From contig NZ_JAELTP010000024.1 of the NCBI RefSeq assembly GCF_016428915.1, positions 1-58,951 on the forward strand: a stretch of DNA of 58,951 bases, in the 5' to 3' direction. The stretch comes from Pandoraea sp. ASV26 (GTDB taxonomy: Bacteria; Pseudomonadota; Gammaproteobacteria; Burkholderiales; Burkholderiaceae). Positions 17,416 through 27,481 of the stretch are shown here, in pieces; position 1 is the first letter of the stretch, and each line of letters opens with the position of its first letter. The notes under the pieces were generated by a model. It was given only the letters and a program-made list of their open reading frames with translations, was not told the DNA's origin and ran no database searches. The translations under genes were made by a program, and so were the position numbers.

Positions 17416-20400
17416 ACCTTCCCCTCGACAGCCGGGGCGCCGTCAGGCGACGCGTCCGGATGCTCCACAGTCGGGCGGCGCACAAAGCGGCCGACAAACA
17501 CGAAAAACAGAGGCACCAGGAAGATCGCCAGCACTGTCGCCATCACGATCCCGCCGAGCACCGCCACACCAATGGCACGCTGCGCCCCCGAGGCCGGGCC
17601 GGAGGCAATCGCCAGCGGCACCACGCCGACGCCGAACGCGAGCGAGGTCATCACGATCGGACGCAGACGCAGACGCGCCGCCTCGACCGCTGCATCGAGC
17701 CAGGTCATGCCCTGCTTGACCAGATCGTTGGCGACTTCCACGATCAGAATCGCGTTCTTCGCCGATAGGCCGATGGTCGCGATCAGCCCCACCTTGAAGT
17801 AGATATCGTTGGGCATGCCCATCAGGCTCACCGCACCGAGCGCGCCGATCACACCGAGCGGCACCACCATGATGACGGCCGCAGGAATGGCCCAGCTTTC
17901 ATAGAGCGCGGCGAGCGCGAGGAACACGACGAGCACCGACAAGGCAAACAGCATCGGCGCCTGCGCTCCCGAGATACGCTCCTCGAGCGACTGACCACTC
18001 CACTCATAACCGATGCCCTTGGGCAGGTCGGCCATCAGTTGCTCCATGCGCGCCATCGCCTCGCCACTGCTCTTGCCCGGGGCGGCTTCGCCCTGAATCG
18101 TGAACGACGGATAGCCGTTGTAGCGCCTGAGCTGTGGCGAGCCGAGCTTCCACTTCGTCGACACGAATGCCGAGAGCGGCACCATTTCACCGTTGGCGTT
18201 ACGCACGCGCAGATTGCCGATGTCCTCGGGCGACACACGTTGCTTGCCGTCCGCCTGCACAAGCACGCGGCGATTCTCCGCGCCCAGCATGAAGTCGCCC
18301 ACGTAGTCGGAGCCAAACATGGTGGCGAGCGTCGCGTTGACGTCATCCATGTTGACCTTGAGCGCTTCCATCTTGCGCCGGTCGATGCTGACGTCGACCT
18401 GCGGCACGTCGCCCTGTCCGGCAAAGATCACGTTCTTGAGCACCGGGTCCTGCGCCGCCTTTTTCAGCAGTTCGTCGCGAGCGGCGGTGAGCGTCTCCTT
18501 GCCCACCCCGGCGCGGTCCTGCAAGCGCAGATTGAAGCCGTCCGACGAGCCCAGTTCCGGCAGCGCCGGACTGTTCATCGCCATCATCATGCGGTCGGGC
18601 TGGCCGCCAAACTTCTCGTTGACGCGATCGACCACGGCTTGCACGCTGTCATGCTTCGAGGTGCGCTCGTGCCAGTCTTTGAGCGTGACGAACAGCATGC
18701 CGCCGCCCGGTCCCGAACCGAACTCATTCCATCCGCCCAGTGCAAAGACGTGCTTGACCGGCTCGTCCTTCATCAAATAGCTCTCGATGCGCTTGAGCGC
18801 GGCCATCGCTTCAGGCAGTGTCGCGCCCTGCGGCTCCGACGCCATCACCATGAAGCTGCCAGTGTCTTCCTCGGGAATGAACGCCGAGGGCAGACGCATG
18901 AACGCCAGCGGCACGGCGATCAGCACGATGCCATAGACCAGGTACGCGCGCCACGGACGACGCAGCGTCTTGCCGACGGTGCGCGTGTAACGCTCGGTGC
19001 CAAGCGCGAACGTGCGGTTGAACCAGCCGAAGAAGCCGCGCTTCTCGTGGTGATCGTGCGCAATCGGGCGCAGCAGCGTGGCGCACAGCGCAGGCGTGAG
19101 CGAGAGGGCGAGGAACGCCGAGAACCCGATCGATACCGCCAACGTGACCGCGAATTGCCGGTAGATGTTGCCCACCGCGCCCGAGAAGAACGCCATCGGC
19201 ACGAACACCGTGACCAGCACTACCGTGATGCCCACGATGGCCCCACTGATCTGCGACATCGCCTTGACCGTGGCCGCGTAGGGCGAGAGGCCCTCCTCGA
19301 CCATGATCCGCTCGGTGTTCTCGACCACGACAATGGCGTCGTCGACCAGAATGCCGATCGCCAGCACCATGCCGAACATGGTGAGCGTGTTGATCGAATA
19401 GCCCAGGCCCAGCAGCACACCGAAGGTGCCAAGCAATGCCACGGGCACCACAAGCGTCGGGATCAGCGTGGCGCGCAGGTTCTGCATGAACAGATACATC
19501 ACCAGAAACACGAGCACCACGGCCTCGAGCAGCGTCATGACGACCTTATGGATCGAGACCTTCACGAACGACGCGGTTTCATAGGGAATCTGGTACGAGA
19601 CGCCGGCAGGAAACAGCGACGATTGCTCGTCCATCACCTTGCGCACCGACTTCATCACCTCGACTGCGTTCGAGCCCGCCGCCAGTTTGATGCCCATGGC
19701 CGTTGCGGGCATGCCGTCCACACGAGACGAATAGCCGTAGTCGGCCGCGCCCAACTCCACGCGGGCCACATCGCCCAGGCGGATTGCCGAGCCGTCGGCA
19801 CGCACGCGCAGCGGAATGTCGGCAAACGCTTCCGGCGTGGATAGCGCACTGTCCGACACCACGTTGGCGTTGATGGGCGCCGACGCAGGCGTAGACCCTG
19901 CACCGATATCGCCGACCGTCACGCGCGCGTTATAGGCGCGGATCTTCGAGACGACATCCGACGCCGTCAGATCCAGCGCAACCAGTTTGGCGGCATCGGG
20001 CCAGATACGGATCGCTTTTTCGGTCCCCCAGAACTGCACCTGACCGACGCCGGGCACACGCTTGAGCTGATTGACGACCTGCGACGCCGCAAACTCGCCG
20101 AGATCGAACTCGCCGATCGCGGGATTGGCCGACGCCAGCGTGACCACCATATGAATGTTGTCGGCAGCACGCTCCACGACGACGCCGTCACGACGCACGA
20201 CTTCGGGCAGCCGCGATTCGACGGTCTTCAGACGGTTCTGCACTTCCACCGCGGCCAGATCGAGGCTGGTGCCCTGACGGAAGGTGAGGTTCACCGACGA
20301 GCGGCCGTTGCTGCTCGACGCCGACGTGTACATGAGTCCGGGCGCACCGTTCATCTGGCGCTCGATGATCGCTGTCACGGAGTCTTCGATCACCTTGGCC

Positions 20401-20558
20401 GAAGCGCCGGGGTAACTGCTCCACACGCTGACCGTCGGCGGCGCGATGTCCGGGTACTGCGCGACAGGCAGCGCCCGGATCGCGAGCACGCCCACCAGCG
20501 TAATCAGCAGGGCGATCACCCAGGCAAAGATGGGGCGATCGATAAAGAAACGAGCCAT
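17412..20558 (-). CDS. RND multidrug efflux permease (HAE1, AcrB/MexB type)
   Basis: A 1048-residue inner-membrane proton/drug antiporter. The N-terminus (MARFFIDRPIFAWVIALLI) and helix 4 with the proton-relay Asp pair (GILVDDAIVVVENTERIM) are diagnostic; the helix 10 Lys region is GLSAKNAILIVE. Length equals AcrB (1049). It begins 2 bp after the adaptor stop and overlaps the outer-membrane factor start. With a divergent LysR gene, the arrangement resembles LysR-controlled pumps of Burkholderia such as BpeEF-OprC, but an ortholog assignment cannot be made from context. Confidence 0.96.
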   Translation of the reverse strand: MARFFIDRPIFAWVIALLITLVGVLAIRALPVAQYPDIAPPTVSVWSSYPGASAKVIEDSVTAIIERQMNGAPGLMYTSASSSNGRSSVNLTFRQGTSLDLAAVEVQNRLKTVESRLPEVVRRDGVVVERAADNIHMVVTLASANPAIGEFDLGEFAASQVVNQLKRVPGVGQVQFWGTEKAIRIWPDAAKLVALDLTASDVVSKIRAYNARVTVGDIGAGSTPASAPINANVVSDSALSTPEAFADIPLRVRADGSAIRLGDVARVELGAADYGYSSRVDGMPATAMGIKLAAGSNAVEVMKSVRKVMDEQSSLFPAGVSYQIPYETASFVKVSIHKVVMTLLEAVVLVFLVMYLFMQNLRATLIPTLVVPVALLGTFGVLLGLGYSINTLTMFGMVLAIGILVDDAIVVVENTERIMVEEGLSPYAATVKAMSQISGAIVGITVVLVTVFVPMAFFSGAVGNIYRQFAVTLAVSIGFSAFLALSLTPALCATLLRPIAHDHHEKRGFFGWFNRTFALGTERYTRTVGKTLRRPWRAYLVYGIVLIAVPLAFMRLPSAFIPEEDTGSFMVMASEPQGATLPEAMAALKRIESYLMKDEPVKHVFALGGWNEFGSGPGGGMLFVTLKDWHERTSKHDSVQAVVDRVNEKFGGQPDRMMMAMNSPALPELGSSDGFNLRLQDRAGVGKETLTAARDELLKKAAQDPVLKNVIFAGQGDVPQVDVSIDRRKMEALKVNMDDVNATLATMFGSDYVGDFMLGAENRRVLVQADGKQRVSPEDIGNLRVRNANGEMVPLSAFVSTKWKLGSPQLRRYNGYPSFTIQGEAAPGKSSGEAMARMEQLMADLPKGIGYEWSGQSLEERISGAQAPMLFALSVLVVFLALAALYESWAIPAAVIMVVPLGVIGALGAVSLMGMPNDIYFKVGLIATIGLSAKNAILIVEVANDLVKQGMTWLDAAVEAARLRLRPIVMTSLAFGVGVVPLAIASGPASGAQRAIGVAVLGGIVMATVLAIFLVPLFFVFVGRFVRRPTVEHPDASPDGAPAVEGKV

Positions 20559-20560
20559 GG

Positions 20561-21829
20561 TTATTGCGTCTCCGCTTTGGAGGCCGGGCCATCGCGCGCG
20601 GGCGCTACCGGTTTGGCGTTGTCTTGCGGCTTGGCGTCACCCGGCGTGTGCGGCTTGCCGGAGACCGGCGTGTCGTCGGCCTTTACCTTGACCTGCATGC
20701 CGTCGGAGAACTGCGCGACGTTTTGCACGATGACCTTCTCGCCGCCCTTGAGTCCCTCCGTCACCAGCCAGTCGTGACCGTCGATCGCCTCAGCATGGAC
20801 TTTCGTGTCGTGTACCTTGCCCTGCGCATCGACCACGCGCACCACGGCGCCATCGACGGTGCGCGTGAGCGATTCGCGGGGCACGCGCACGATGTTCGGA
20901 TTGACGGCCCCTTGCATGCTCACCTTGACGAACGCACCGGGCAGCAGCACGCCGTCCGGGTTCGGCAGCAACGCGCGCATGGCGATGGTGTCGGTGCCGG
21001 GATCGACGGCCAGATCGGTGAAGAGCAGCTTGCCGGGCAGCGTGTACTCGCGCCCGTCAGGCAGCGTCACGTGCACTTGCGGCGCTGCCGAGTCGTTGCC
21101 GTGTTGCAGCTTGCCCGCGCGCAGATCGCGCGTCATGGCGTAGACCTCGGCGGCCGGTTGCGAGAAGTTCACGTAGATCGGATCGATCTGCTCCACGCGC
21201 GTGAGCAGCGTGGCCGAGTCGAGTCCGACGAGCGCCCCTTCGGTGACTTCGGCACGACGCACGCGTCCCGCGATGGGCGAGACGACGTTCGTGTAGCCGA
21301 GATTGAGCTCCGCCTTGCGGACTTCCGCCCGGGCCGCGAGCACTTCTGCGCGCGCGCGAGCTTCGGCCGAGCGCGACTCGGCGTCTTCTCGTGCGCTGAT
21401 GGCGCGCTCGTCGAGCAGGCCGCGATAGCGCTCGATCTTGTCGCGAGCCGAATCGTGTTCGGCCTGCGCCTTGGCGAGCGCCCCGCGAGCGGCGTCGAGC
21501 GCGGCCGAGAGCGGTTGCGGGTCGATGCGGAACAGCACGTCGCCCTTGGCGACTTGCTGCCCCTCCTGATAACGGCGTTCGATGACGACGCCGCCTGCAC
21601 GAGCACGCACGTCGGCGCTACGGTACGCCTCGAGACGCCCCGGTTGCTGGGTCGTGAGCGGTTCGGCACGACGCTCGACAGTGCGCACGACCGCTTCCGG
21701 CGTGGCATCAGCGGCGTCTTTCTTGCCGCGATCCGAGCAGGCGGCGAGCACGAGGACACTGGCGATCAGGCTGGCGGACACGCCAGTTAGCATTCCGAAA
21801 CGGGTTCGGTTATCGGTTTTCAAAGACAT
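20561..21829 (-). CDS. RND efflux periplasmic adaptor lipoprotein (AcrA/MexA type)
   Basis: A 422-residue membrane-fusion protein. Lipobox VLAAC at the end of the signal peptide; then lipoyl half (SADVRARAGGVVIERRYQEGQQV), coiled-coil hairpin (about 95-165), second lipoyl half (SPIAGRVRRAEVTEGALV) and beta-barrel. The C-terminus is an unusually long 50-residue Pro/Lys/Ala-rich tail. I chose the ATG at 21829 (MSLKTDNRTRFG); the frame is open to 21997, but that extension would put 56 residues before the signal peptide. First gene of the RND operon. Confidence 0.9.
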   Translation of the reverse strand: MSLKTDNRTRFGMLTGVSASLIASVLVLAACSDRGKKDAADATPEAVVRTVERRAEPLTTQQPGRLEAYRSADVRARAGGVVIERRYQEGQQVAKGDVLFRIDPQPLSAALDAARGALAKAQAEHDSARDKIERYRGLLDERAISAREDAESRSAEARARAEVLAARAEVRKAELNLGYTNVVSPIAGRVRRAEVTEGALVGLDSATLLTRVEQIDPIYVNFSQPAAEVYAMTRDLRAGKLQHGNDSAAPQVHVTLPDGREYTLPGKLLFTDLAVDPGTDTIAMRALLPNPDGVLLPGAFVKVSMQGAVNPNIVRVPRESLTRTVDGAVVRVVDAQGKVHDTKVHAEAIDGHDWLVTEGLKGGEKVIVQNVAQFSDGMQVKVKADDTPVSGKPHTPGDAKPQDNAKPVAPARDGPASKAETQ

Positions 21830-22130
21830 GTAAGAACGTTGGATTGACGACATCCGGTCAGGGTGTCGAGGCCGCATTCGGTGCGCGACATCAACCAGTG
21901 GCGAAGCCAGTGGTGGGGAACCGGGGGCCCACATCTCCAGGAGCGCCGTGGGTGGCAGGTGCGCGTTGCGCGTAGGGGTCTTTGTGCCTGAGACCACCGG
22001 ACCGGGGGATCCGGTCGTCTGCCGCCTCGCCTATGTTGGCGTTTCAATCTGGCGTTTCATATTGGAGAAGCGCGATTCTGCCCCGGATTTTCTGTTAGAA
22101 AAAGTTGGAACCTATCTATAAAATGGATGA
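21830..22130. promoter_or_regulatory. Divergent promoter region of RND operon and lysR, with direct repeats
   Basis: This 301-bp gap contains a direct repeat TGGCGTTTCA at 22037-22046 and 22050-22059 (13-bp period), which is a candidate operator, and a hairpin GGACCGG/CCGGTC around 21999-22016. A TATAAA at 22117-22122 lies only 8 bp before the lysR ATG, again suggesting a very short leader. No clear -35 is seen for either direction. Confidence 0.45.
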
Positions 22131-23003
22131 ATGAACTGGACAATAGAACAATTACGCTACTTTGTGGCGGCTGCGGAGGAAGGTTCGATATCGGCTGCCG
22201 CCCGGCGGCTCGGTAAAGCCCAGTCGGCGGTGAGCACGGCGATTTCGCTGCTCGAAGCCGATTTGGGATTTGAACTATTCGACCGGAGTCGCCGCAACGC
22301 GAGACTCACCGCTCAGGGTGAGGTGATGCTGCTCGAAGCGAAGGAGTTGCTGCGGCAGGCCGAGGGGCTGAACCATCGCGCGAATGCGTTGGCGTTTGGC
22401 GAGCAACCGCAGTTGTCGCTGGCGCTCGACGAGGCGCTGCCCTATCAGGCCGTGAGCGAGTTGGTGCGCGATCTCGCCTACCAGTTCGCCTATCTCGAGC
22501 TGACCTTGCTCAACGGCACTTCGACGGAAGTCGCCGAGTATGTCGAGAAACAGCGCGCGGACATTGGCTTTCACGTGGATCGCGGCGCAATTTCGTCCGC
22601 CTTGGGACACAAGTACGTGGGCTCGGCCGTGCAGGGCGTATTCGTTGCGGGCGACCACCCGCTCGCCTATCGCGATCAGGTCACGCGCGGCGATCTGGCG
22701 AAATACCGTCAGATTCTGCTGCAAATGGACGATTTCACACCGCTCCAACTCAGCCCGTCGATCTGGCGCGCAGACAGTTCGTATGTCATTGCCAGCATGG
22801 TCGTCGACAAGCTCGGCTGGGCGGTTCTCCCCATCGATATTGCCGAATACGAAGATCTTCACGAACTGCGCTGCGACGATCTCGGTTTGCCGCAGTTGCC
22901 CGTGCGCATGCTCTGGCGTTTTGGGCGCGATCCCAACGATGTGATGCGGTGGTGCGAGGCTCGGTTCGCGGAATTGTTGCGAACGAGCTCGGCGGCGGAC
23001 TGA
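22131..23003 (+). CDS. LysR-family regulator, divergent from RND operon
   Basis: A 290-residue LysR regulator: HTH at residues about 5-62 (IEQLRYFVAAAEEGSISAAARRLG...SAVSTAISLLEADLG) and a periplasmic-binding-like effector domain. The divergent position next to the adaptor gene makes it the probable regulator of the RND operon. No Shine-Dalgarno is visible and a -10-like TATAAA lies next to the ATG, so initiation may be leaderless. The effector is unknown. Confidence 0.88.
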   Translation: MNWTIEQLRYFVAAAEEGSISAAARRLGKAQSAVSTAISLLEADLGFELFDRSRRNARLTAQGEVMLLEAKELLRQAEGLNHRANALAFGEQPQLSLALDEALPYQAVSELVRDLAYQFAYLELTLLNGTSTEVAEYVEKQRADIGFHVDRGAISSALGHKYVGSAVQGVFVAGDHPLAYRDQVTRGDLAKYRQILLQMDDFTPLQLSPSIWRADSSYVIASMVVDKLGWAVLPIDIAEYEDLHELRCDDLGLPQLPVRMLWRFGRDPNDVMRWCEARFAELLRTSSAAD

Positions 23004-23254
23004 ATTTCGTCGTCGCCGTGTGTGCGCCACGCGAGCGGCCCACTGCGCCGGGGGCAAACGTTCTTGCCGTGGGGTGCCGCCATCTCACCGGCAAGGGGGA
23101 TGGAGAACAGGTCACGGCCGAACCCACGGGCACGATGAGCGGGGTCTGTTTCCGACGTATCTGTACACTGGAGGTCCCGTGGCGCCGAGATGACTCCCCG
23201 GGACCGATTCGATTCCGCCGAGACCTCGGCCGTAATAGATGGAGGGTACAGACT

Positions 23255-24187
23255 GTGGCTACGAACAATAGCGGTACGCTGTATGTCTTGCAGGCGCGTC
23301 CACCGGCAATCATCGCGCTCGCGCCCGACGGCTCGCACGAAGTCGTCCTCGCCAATCTCACACGCACGCCCGACGGCATCAAGGTCGATGCCGCCACGCA
23401 AACGATCTACTGGACCAACATGGGCACCGGTATTCATCTCGTCGACGACGATCCCATGCCCGGCCCCATTCCTGCGAACGACGGCACGATCGAGTGTGCC
23501 CGGCTCGACGGCAGCGGGCATCGTGTGCTCGTGCCCTCAGGGCAGGCGGGCACGCCCAAGGAGATCGCGCTCGATATGCAGAGCGGGCACATGTACTGGT
23601 GCGATCGCGAAGGCATGCGTGTCATGCGTGCGCGACTCGATGGCAGCGAAGTCACCGAACTCGTGCGCACCGGCGATTTTCCGCGAGACACGGCCGATGC
23701 AACGCGCCATTGCGTCGGCATCGTGCTCGACAAGGCCAACGGCCACTTGTACTGGACACAGAAGGGTCCGCCCGACGCCGGAGAAGGGCGCATCTTCCGC
23801 GCCGGTCTCGATCTGCCGAAGGGGGCGTCGCCCGCGCAACGGCCGGACGTCGAATGCCTGCTCTCCGGCTTGCCCGAGCCGATCGACCTCGATATCGACT
23901 ACCGTGACGGCATGCTTTACTGGACGGATCGCGGCGACGACGCGCACGACGGCAATACGCTCAATCGCGCGAAGATCACCGCATCGGGCTTGGTTGCGCA
24001 TGAAGTGCTCGCGCGTGGGCTCAAGGAAGGGATTGGCGTATCGCTCGACGCCAAGGGACGTCGTGCGTTCGTGACGGATCTTGGCGGCAACGTCTCGGAG
24101 TTCGACATCGATACGAAAAAGACCTCGCACTTCACGACCGTCGCGCATCTCGGCGTGCTGACGGGGATCGATTACGCGGAGATCTGA
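23255..24187 (+). CDS. YWTD-repeat (LDL-receptor class B-like) beta-propeller protein
   Basis: A 310-residue protein made of beta-propeller repeats. YWTD-like motifs occur at residues about 52-55 (YWTN), 114-117 (YWCD), 166-169 (YWTQ) and 222-225 (YWTD), each followed by a strand with R-x-x-LDG. I chose the GTG at 23255 because GGAGGG lies 8 nt upstream; the frame is open far further upstream but that part has no similarity to the family. There is no signal peptide, so it is probably cytoplasmic. Related bacterial proteins are often grouped with SMP-30/gluconolactonase-like propellers; no reaction can be assigned. Confidence 0.8.
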   Translation: MATNNSGTLYVLQARPPAIIALAPDGSHEVVLANLTRTPDGIKVDAATQTIYWTNMGTGIHLVDDDPMPGPIPANDGTIECARLDGSGHRVLVPSGQAGTPKEIALDMQSGHMYWCDREGMRVMRARLDGSEVTELVRTGDFPRDTADATRHCVGIVLDKANGHLYWTQKGPPDAGEGRIFRAGLDLPKGASPAQRPDVECLLSGLPEPIDLDIDYRDGMLYWTDRGDDAHDGNTLNRAKITASGLVAHEVLARGLKEGIGVSLDAKGRRAFVTDLGGNVSEFDIDTKKTSHFTTVAHLGVLTGIDYAEI

Positions 24188-24290
24188 GCGAGCCACATGA
24201 CGCAAGCCGCCGGACACGACATGCGATCGCTTTCGCCACCGCGACGATCGCATGTCGCCGCCTGCGGTGCGGTTCAGGCCGGCACGGTGC

Positions 24291-25283
24291 TCACTCGAAC
24301 GCCCTTTTGAGAAACGCGGCGACATCGGCTGGCGACTCGGCCTGTGCCTGCGGGTCGCCACCGAGCGTGACGCCACGGCTCAGGCAACGCCGGGATTCCT
24401 CTACAGCGGCTGCACCGGTCAGCGACTCGCCATCGCGGAGCATCGTGAACTGGCGGCGATCGAGATCGTAGGTTCCATGACACTCGCGCGCGCTCGTGGC
24501 CTGCGATACCGTGCGCAGTGCCGTCGGCCGGTCGAATCCGTGATACGCCTGCGGATACGTCTTGAGCGTGACGCCCGCCCCTTTGGCACGCAACGCCTGC
24601 GCATAGGCCGCACAAGGGGCCGCCGGCGTGTAGTCATCCTTGCCGCCGAGCACCATCAGCACCGGGGCACCGTCGACCTGACTGGCGTCGTACCCAATGC
24701 CGCATGACGGATAGAACGCAACGTGCGCGGCAAAGCGCAGCGTGCCGTCCACGGCGGCATCGCGAAACGGCGCCAGCGTCGAATAGAGCGCCGCCACACC
24801 GCCCCGAGAAAATCCCATGACCGCAATGCGTCGCTTGTCGATACGCGGGTCGGTCGCCAACAGCCGCAAGGCAGCATACGCATCGGCAATATCGGCCGTC
24901 ATGGCTAACTGCGACTGGTCTTTCTCCGTATTGCGAATGCCGCGTCCCGTGAAGCTGTCGACGACGAAACTCGCATAACCGAGCGCGTTCATGCGCTGTG
25001 CCCAAACGCGCTCGCCGGGATTCACGCCGCTGCTTCCATGCAGGATGATGACCGCCGGTACCGCGCGCTCGCCCCCATCGGGAACGCTCAACTCGCCGGA
25101 GATGAGCACCTTGTGGGCTTGGGCCTCGCGAGACAGAAATTCGCCGGTACCGCGCGGCGTGAACGATGCGAACACGATGTGTCCGTCGTGAGCGTCAGCC
25201 AACGAGTCGACCGGCGCAGGGGATGCGCAGGCGGCCAGCGCACCGGCCGCGATCACGAGCAAGAGGAACTTGAATGTGGGCAT
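24291..25283 (-). CDS. Dienelactone-hydrolase-family lipoprotein
   Basis: A 330-residue alpha/beta hydrolase. The signal peptide ends with the lipobox LAAC (Cys19), so it is anchored in the envelope. The nucleophile elbow GFSRGG has Ser159 in place of the Cys of classical dienelactone hydrolase; the acid is Asp216 or 217 (GGKDDYTP) and the base His248 (YHGFDRP). The oxyanion motif is LHGSSG. The frame is open upstream to 25487, but the signal peptide starts at the ATG at 25283. Substrate unknown; neighbours give no lead. Confidence 0.85.
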   Translation of the reverse strand: MPTFKFLLLVIAAGALAACASPAPVDSLADAHDGHIVFASFTPRGTGEFLSREAQAHKVLISGELSVPDGGERAVPAVIILHGSSGVNPGERVWAQRMNALGYASFVVDSFTGRGIRNTEKDQSQLAMTADIADAYAALRLLATDPRIDKRRIAVMGFSRGGVAALYSTLAPFRDAAVDGTLRFAAHVAFYPSCGIGYDASQVDGAPVLMVLGGKDDYTPAAPCAAYAQALRAKGAGVTLKTYPQAYHGFDRPTALRTVSQATSARECHGTYDLDRRQFTMLRDGESLTGAAAVEESRRCLSRGVTLGGDPQAQAESPADVAAFLKRAFE

Positions 25284-25425
25284 ACAGAAGGGGCCTCCAC
25301 CGCTGCCATCAGACTGCGAAACCACGATGTTCAAACGGATGCAATTAAGGCAAAGCGCGCACAACGCAAATTGAATCACGGAACGACATGGGGACGTCTC
25401 TGTGCCGATGACACGTTGCGATTCG

Positions 25426-25893
25426 TCAGGGCGAGCGTCGCACCGACGCGCGGTGCCGAGCCAGGAAGCGGTCGAGTTGTCCGGCAAATGCTTTGCTGTC
25501 GCGCGCGCTGTAGGGGTCGGGGCCGCCGGTGTCGACGCCCGTGCCGCGCAGTTGATCCATCATGTCGCGCACCGTCAGGCGTTCCTGGATGTTGTCCCGT
25601 GAGAACCAGTTTCCGCGCGGGTCGAGCGCATGGCCCCCTTTATCGAGGACGGCGGCCGCGAGCGGGATATCGGCGGTAATGACCAGATCTCCCGCTGCGA
25701 CCATCTCGACGATGCGCGCATCGGCCACGTCGAACCCTGCCGGTACCTGAATCGCCTTGATGAACGGCGACGGCGGCGTGCGCAAATACTGGTTCGCGAC
25801 CAGTGTCACCGGTATTTCCTCCCGGCGAGCGGCCCGAAACAGTATTTCCTTGACGGCCGAGGGGCAGGCGTCGGCATCGACTAGCACTTGCAT
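25426..25893 (-). CDS. yaiI: YaiI/YqxD family (DUF188) protein
   Basis: A 155-residue protein of the UPF0178/DUF188 family with the hallmark N-terminus [21 protein letters not shown] and the internal [10 protein letters not shown] and [13 protein letters not shown] segments. The fold is PIN-like with conserved acidic residues, but no activity has been established. I chose the ATG at 25893 to match the length of E. coli YaiI (152); two upstream in-frame ATGs exist. Confidence 0.9.
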   Translation of the reverse strand: MQVLVDADACPSAVKEILFRAARREEIPVTLVANQYLRTPPSPFIKAIQVPAGFDVADARIVEMVAAGDLVITADIPLAAAVLDKGGHALDPRGNWFSRDNIQERLTVRDMMDQLRGTGVDTGGPDPYSARDSKAFAGQLDRFLARHRASVRRSP

Positions 25894-25990
25894 GAAGGAC
25901 ATTCCACGGTGAAAACGATCATCATATGCCAACCGCCCGCGATCCCGTCCTTTACTGCATCGTTACCGCTCAGCCCACCTCACTGCCTTC

Positions 25991-27394
25991 TTACTTCACC
26001 GTGGCGTACGACTCCGGTGCGATGGCCTGAGGATCGACCACGGCGCCGACCCGCTCGCGGAACTGATCGACGGTCATCCAATCCGGGCCGCCACGCTCGG
26101 GGCGATAGACCGCGCGCAGCGGCATCTGGCCCTCGCCAAGCGGCGTCAGATGGCGCATCTGATCGAGGCTTTGCGCCAGATACGACACGCGCACGAAGCG
26201 CTTGCCGTCGCGATCACGCACGAAACGCTCGAACAGCAGCGTGCCGCCGGGCACCGCATCGTTATCGCGATAGTTGCCGAGTTTCCAGTCGAAGCCGAGC
26301 ATCGCGCGCAATTGCGAGATGTTGGTGTCATGCGCGACGAACACCGTCAGTCTCGCGGGCGGCGGACCACCCTGCACATCCTGGCGCGCTTCAACCGCCA
26401 TCGCCACCTGACTGAGCAGTTGCGAGCCGCCACGGCGCGCCAGATACGGCGTGTGATTGACGAGGTCGTACTTGGCGCTGCGCAGGCCCATCAGACGAAC
26501 TACGTCGTCGGCCCCCTTCACGTGCCCGAAGGCGATGCGCTCCAGCGGCCAGCCGTCCGCGTACTGCATGCGGATGGTTTCGCTCATGCTCGCACCGACC
26601 GACACCGGGCCCGACAGGCCCGCCTTCATGTCGTCCTTGACGCCCCAGGGCTTGGCATACAGACCACAGGCGTTCGCGCCGCGCCTGACCACGCAATCGG
26701 CTGGCGCACCGACGACTTCGGCCATCGCTGCGACGTCGGCCGCGTATTTGCGACGCGCCCGTTCGGGATCGCCGCCCATGGCCTGCAAAATGGCCGCGCG
26801 CGCCTTGGCGGGATCGGGCGTGCCGAGCCCAAGCTCGCTGCCGTGGAACAGCGTGTCGGTCTTCACGGTGGCATGCCCCACCGGCACCTGACAGCCAGGG
26901 AACATGCCCTCGAGCAGCGCCTTGGCGGTGCCCTGCGTGCGCGACGCCGGGCTCGACCAGACGAACGTGTCGCCCGCCACCTCGCAACCGCCCGTGCCCA
27001 GCAGACCGAGGCGTTGGAAGTAATCGCGCTCCCAGCGCCCGAGCAGCACCACCGCCTGATAGCCGTGCGGGGTGAGTTGACCGTCCTTCACTTCGAAGTC
27101 AGGCCACGGTTGTGCCGAGGCGGCGTTCATCTTCGGCGTGTCCGTCGCGGCACGCACGCCGTGGCGCATGACGATGACGGCGCGCTCAAGACGCATGTCC
27201 GGCGGCGCGTCCGGATACGCCTGCCCGTGGGCCGGTGCACCCTGAGACACCGGATGCGCCAGCACTGACGATGCACTCGTCTGCGCGAACGCCGGTGCGG
27301 CGAGTGTGGCGAGTGTGGCCAGCGCCTGCAAGGCAAGCGCTGCGGCCAGACCGCGCAAGTGAAGACGCAGGCGGCGTTGATGTTGTGGTTTCAT
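25991..27394 (-). CDS. Histidine acid phosphatase, AppA-like (phytase/acid phosphatase), exported
   Basis: A 467-residue exported member of histidine phosphatase branch 2. After a Sec signal peptide ending APAFA, the catalytic RHGVRAATDTP carries the nucleophile His78, and VAHDTN (His355-Asp356) supplies the proton donor; HDTN is the form found in AppA-type phytases, whereas glucose-1-phosphatases have HDSN. These enzymes release phosphate from phytate or other phosphomonoesters in the periplasm. AGGAAGA precedes the ATG at 27394. It is the last gene of the block with a TonB receptor, TonB-ExbBD, an inositol-phosphatase-family enzyme, an ABC transporter and LacI, which points to phytate or sugar phosphates as substrate (inference). 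Confidence 0.87.
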   Translation of the reverse strand: MKPQHQRRLRLHLRGLAAALALQALATLATLAAPAFAQTSASSVLAHPVSQGAPAHGQAYPDAPPDMRLERAVIVMRHGVRAATDTPKMNAASAQPWPDFEVKDGQLTPHGYQAVVLLGRWERDYFQRLGLLGTGGCEVAGDTFVWSSPASRTQGTAKALLEGMFPGCQVPVGHATVKTDTLFHGSELGLGTPDPAKARAAILQAMGGDPERARRKYAADVAAMAEVVGAPADCVVRRGANACGLYAKPWGVKDDMKAGLSGPVSVGASMSETIRMQYADGWPLERIAFGHVKGADDVVRLMGLRSAKYDLVNHTPYLARRGGSQLLSQVAMAVEARQDVQGGPPPARLTVFVAHDTNISQLRAMLGFDWKLGNYRDNDAVPGGTLLFERFVRDRDGKRFVRVSYLAQSLDQMRHLTPLGEGQMPLRAVYRPERGGPDWMTVDQFRERVGAVVDPQAIAPESYATVK

Positions 27395-27481
27395 GCGCAT
27401 TCTTCCTATCGGTTGGCCCGTTGCACGAGCATTTCAGCCGGTAGTGGGTCGTCGGCAATCGGTGGTCGATATCGCGCGCGA

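Noticed and set aside
27420-27445. LacI-type operator before the phosphatase gene (TTGCACGAGCATTT)
   Set aside because: Only one half-site is present; the second arm does not match.
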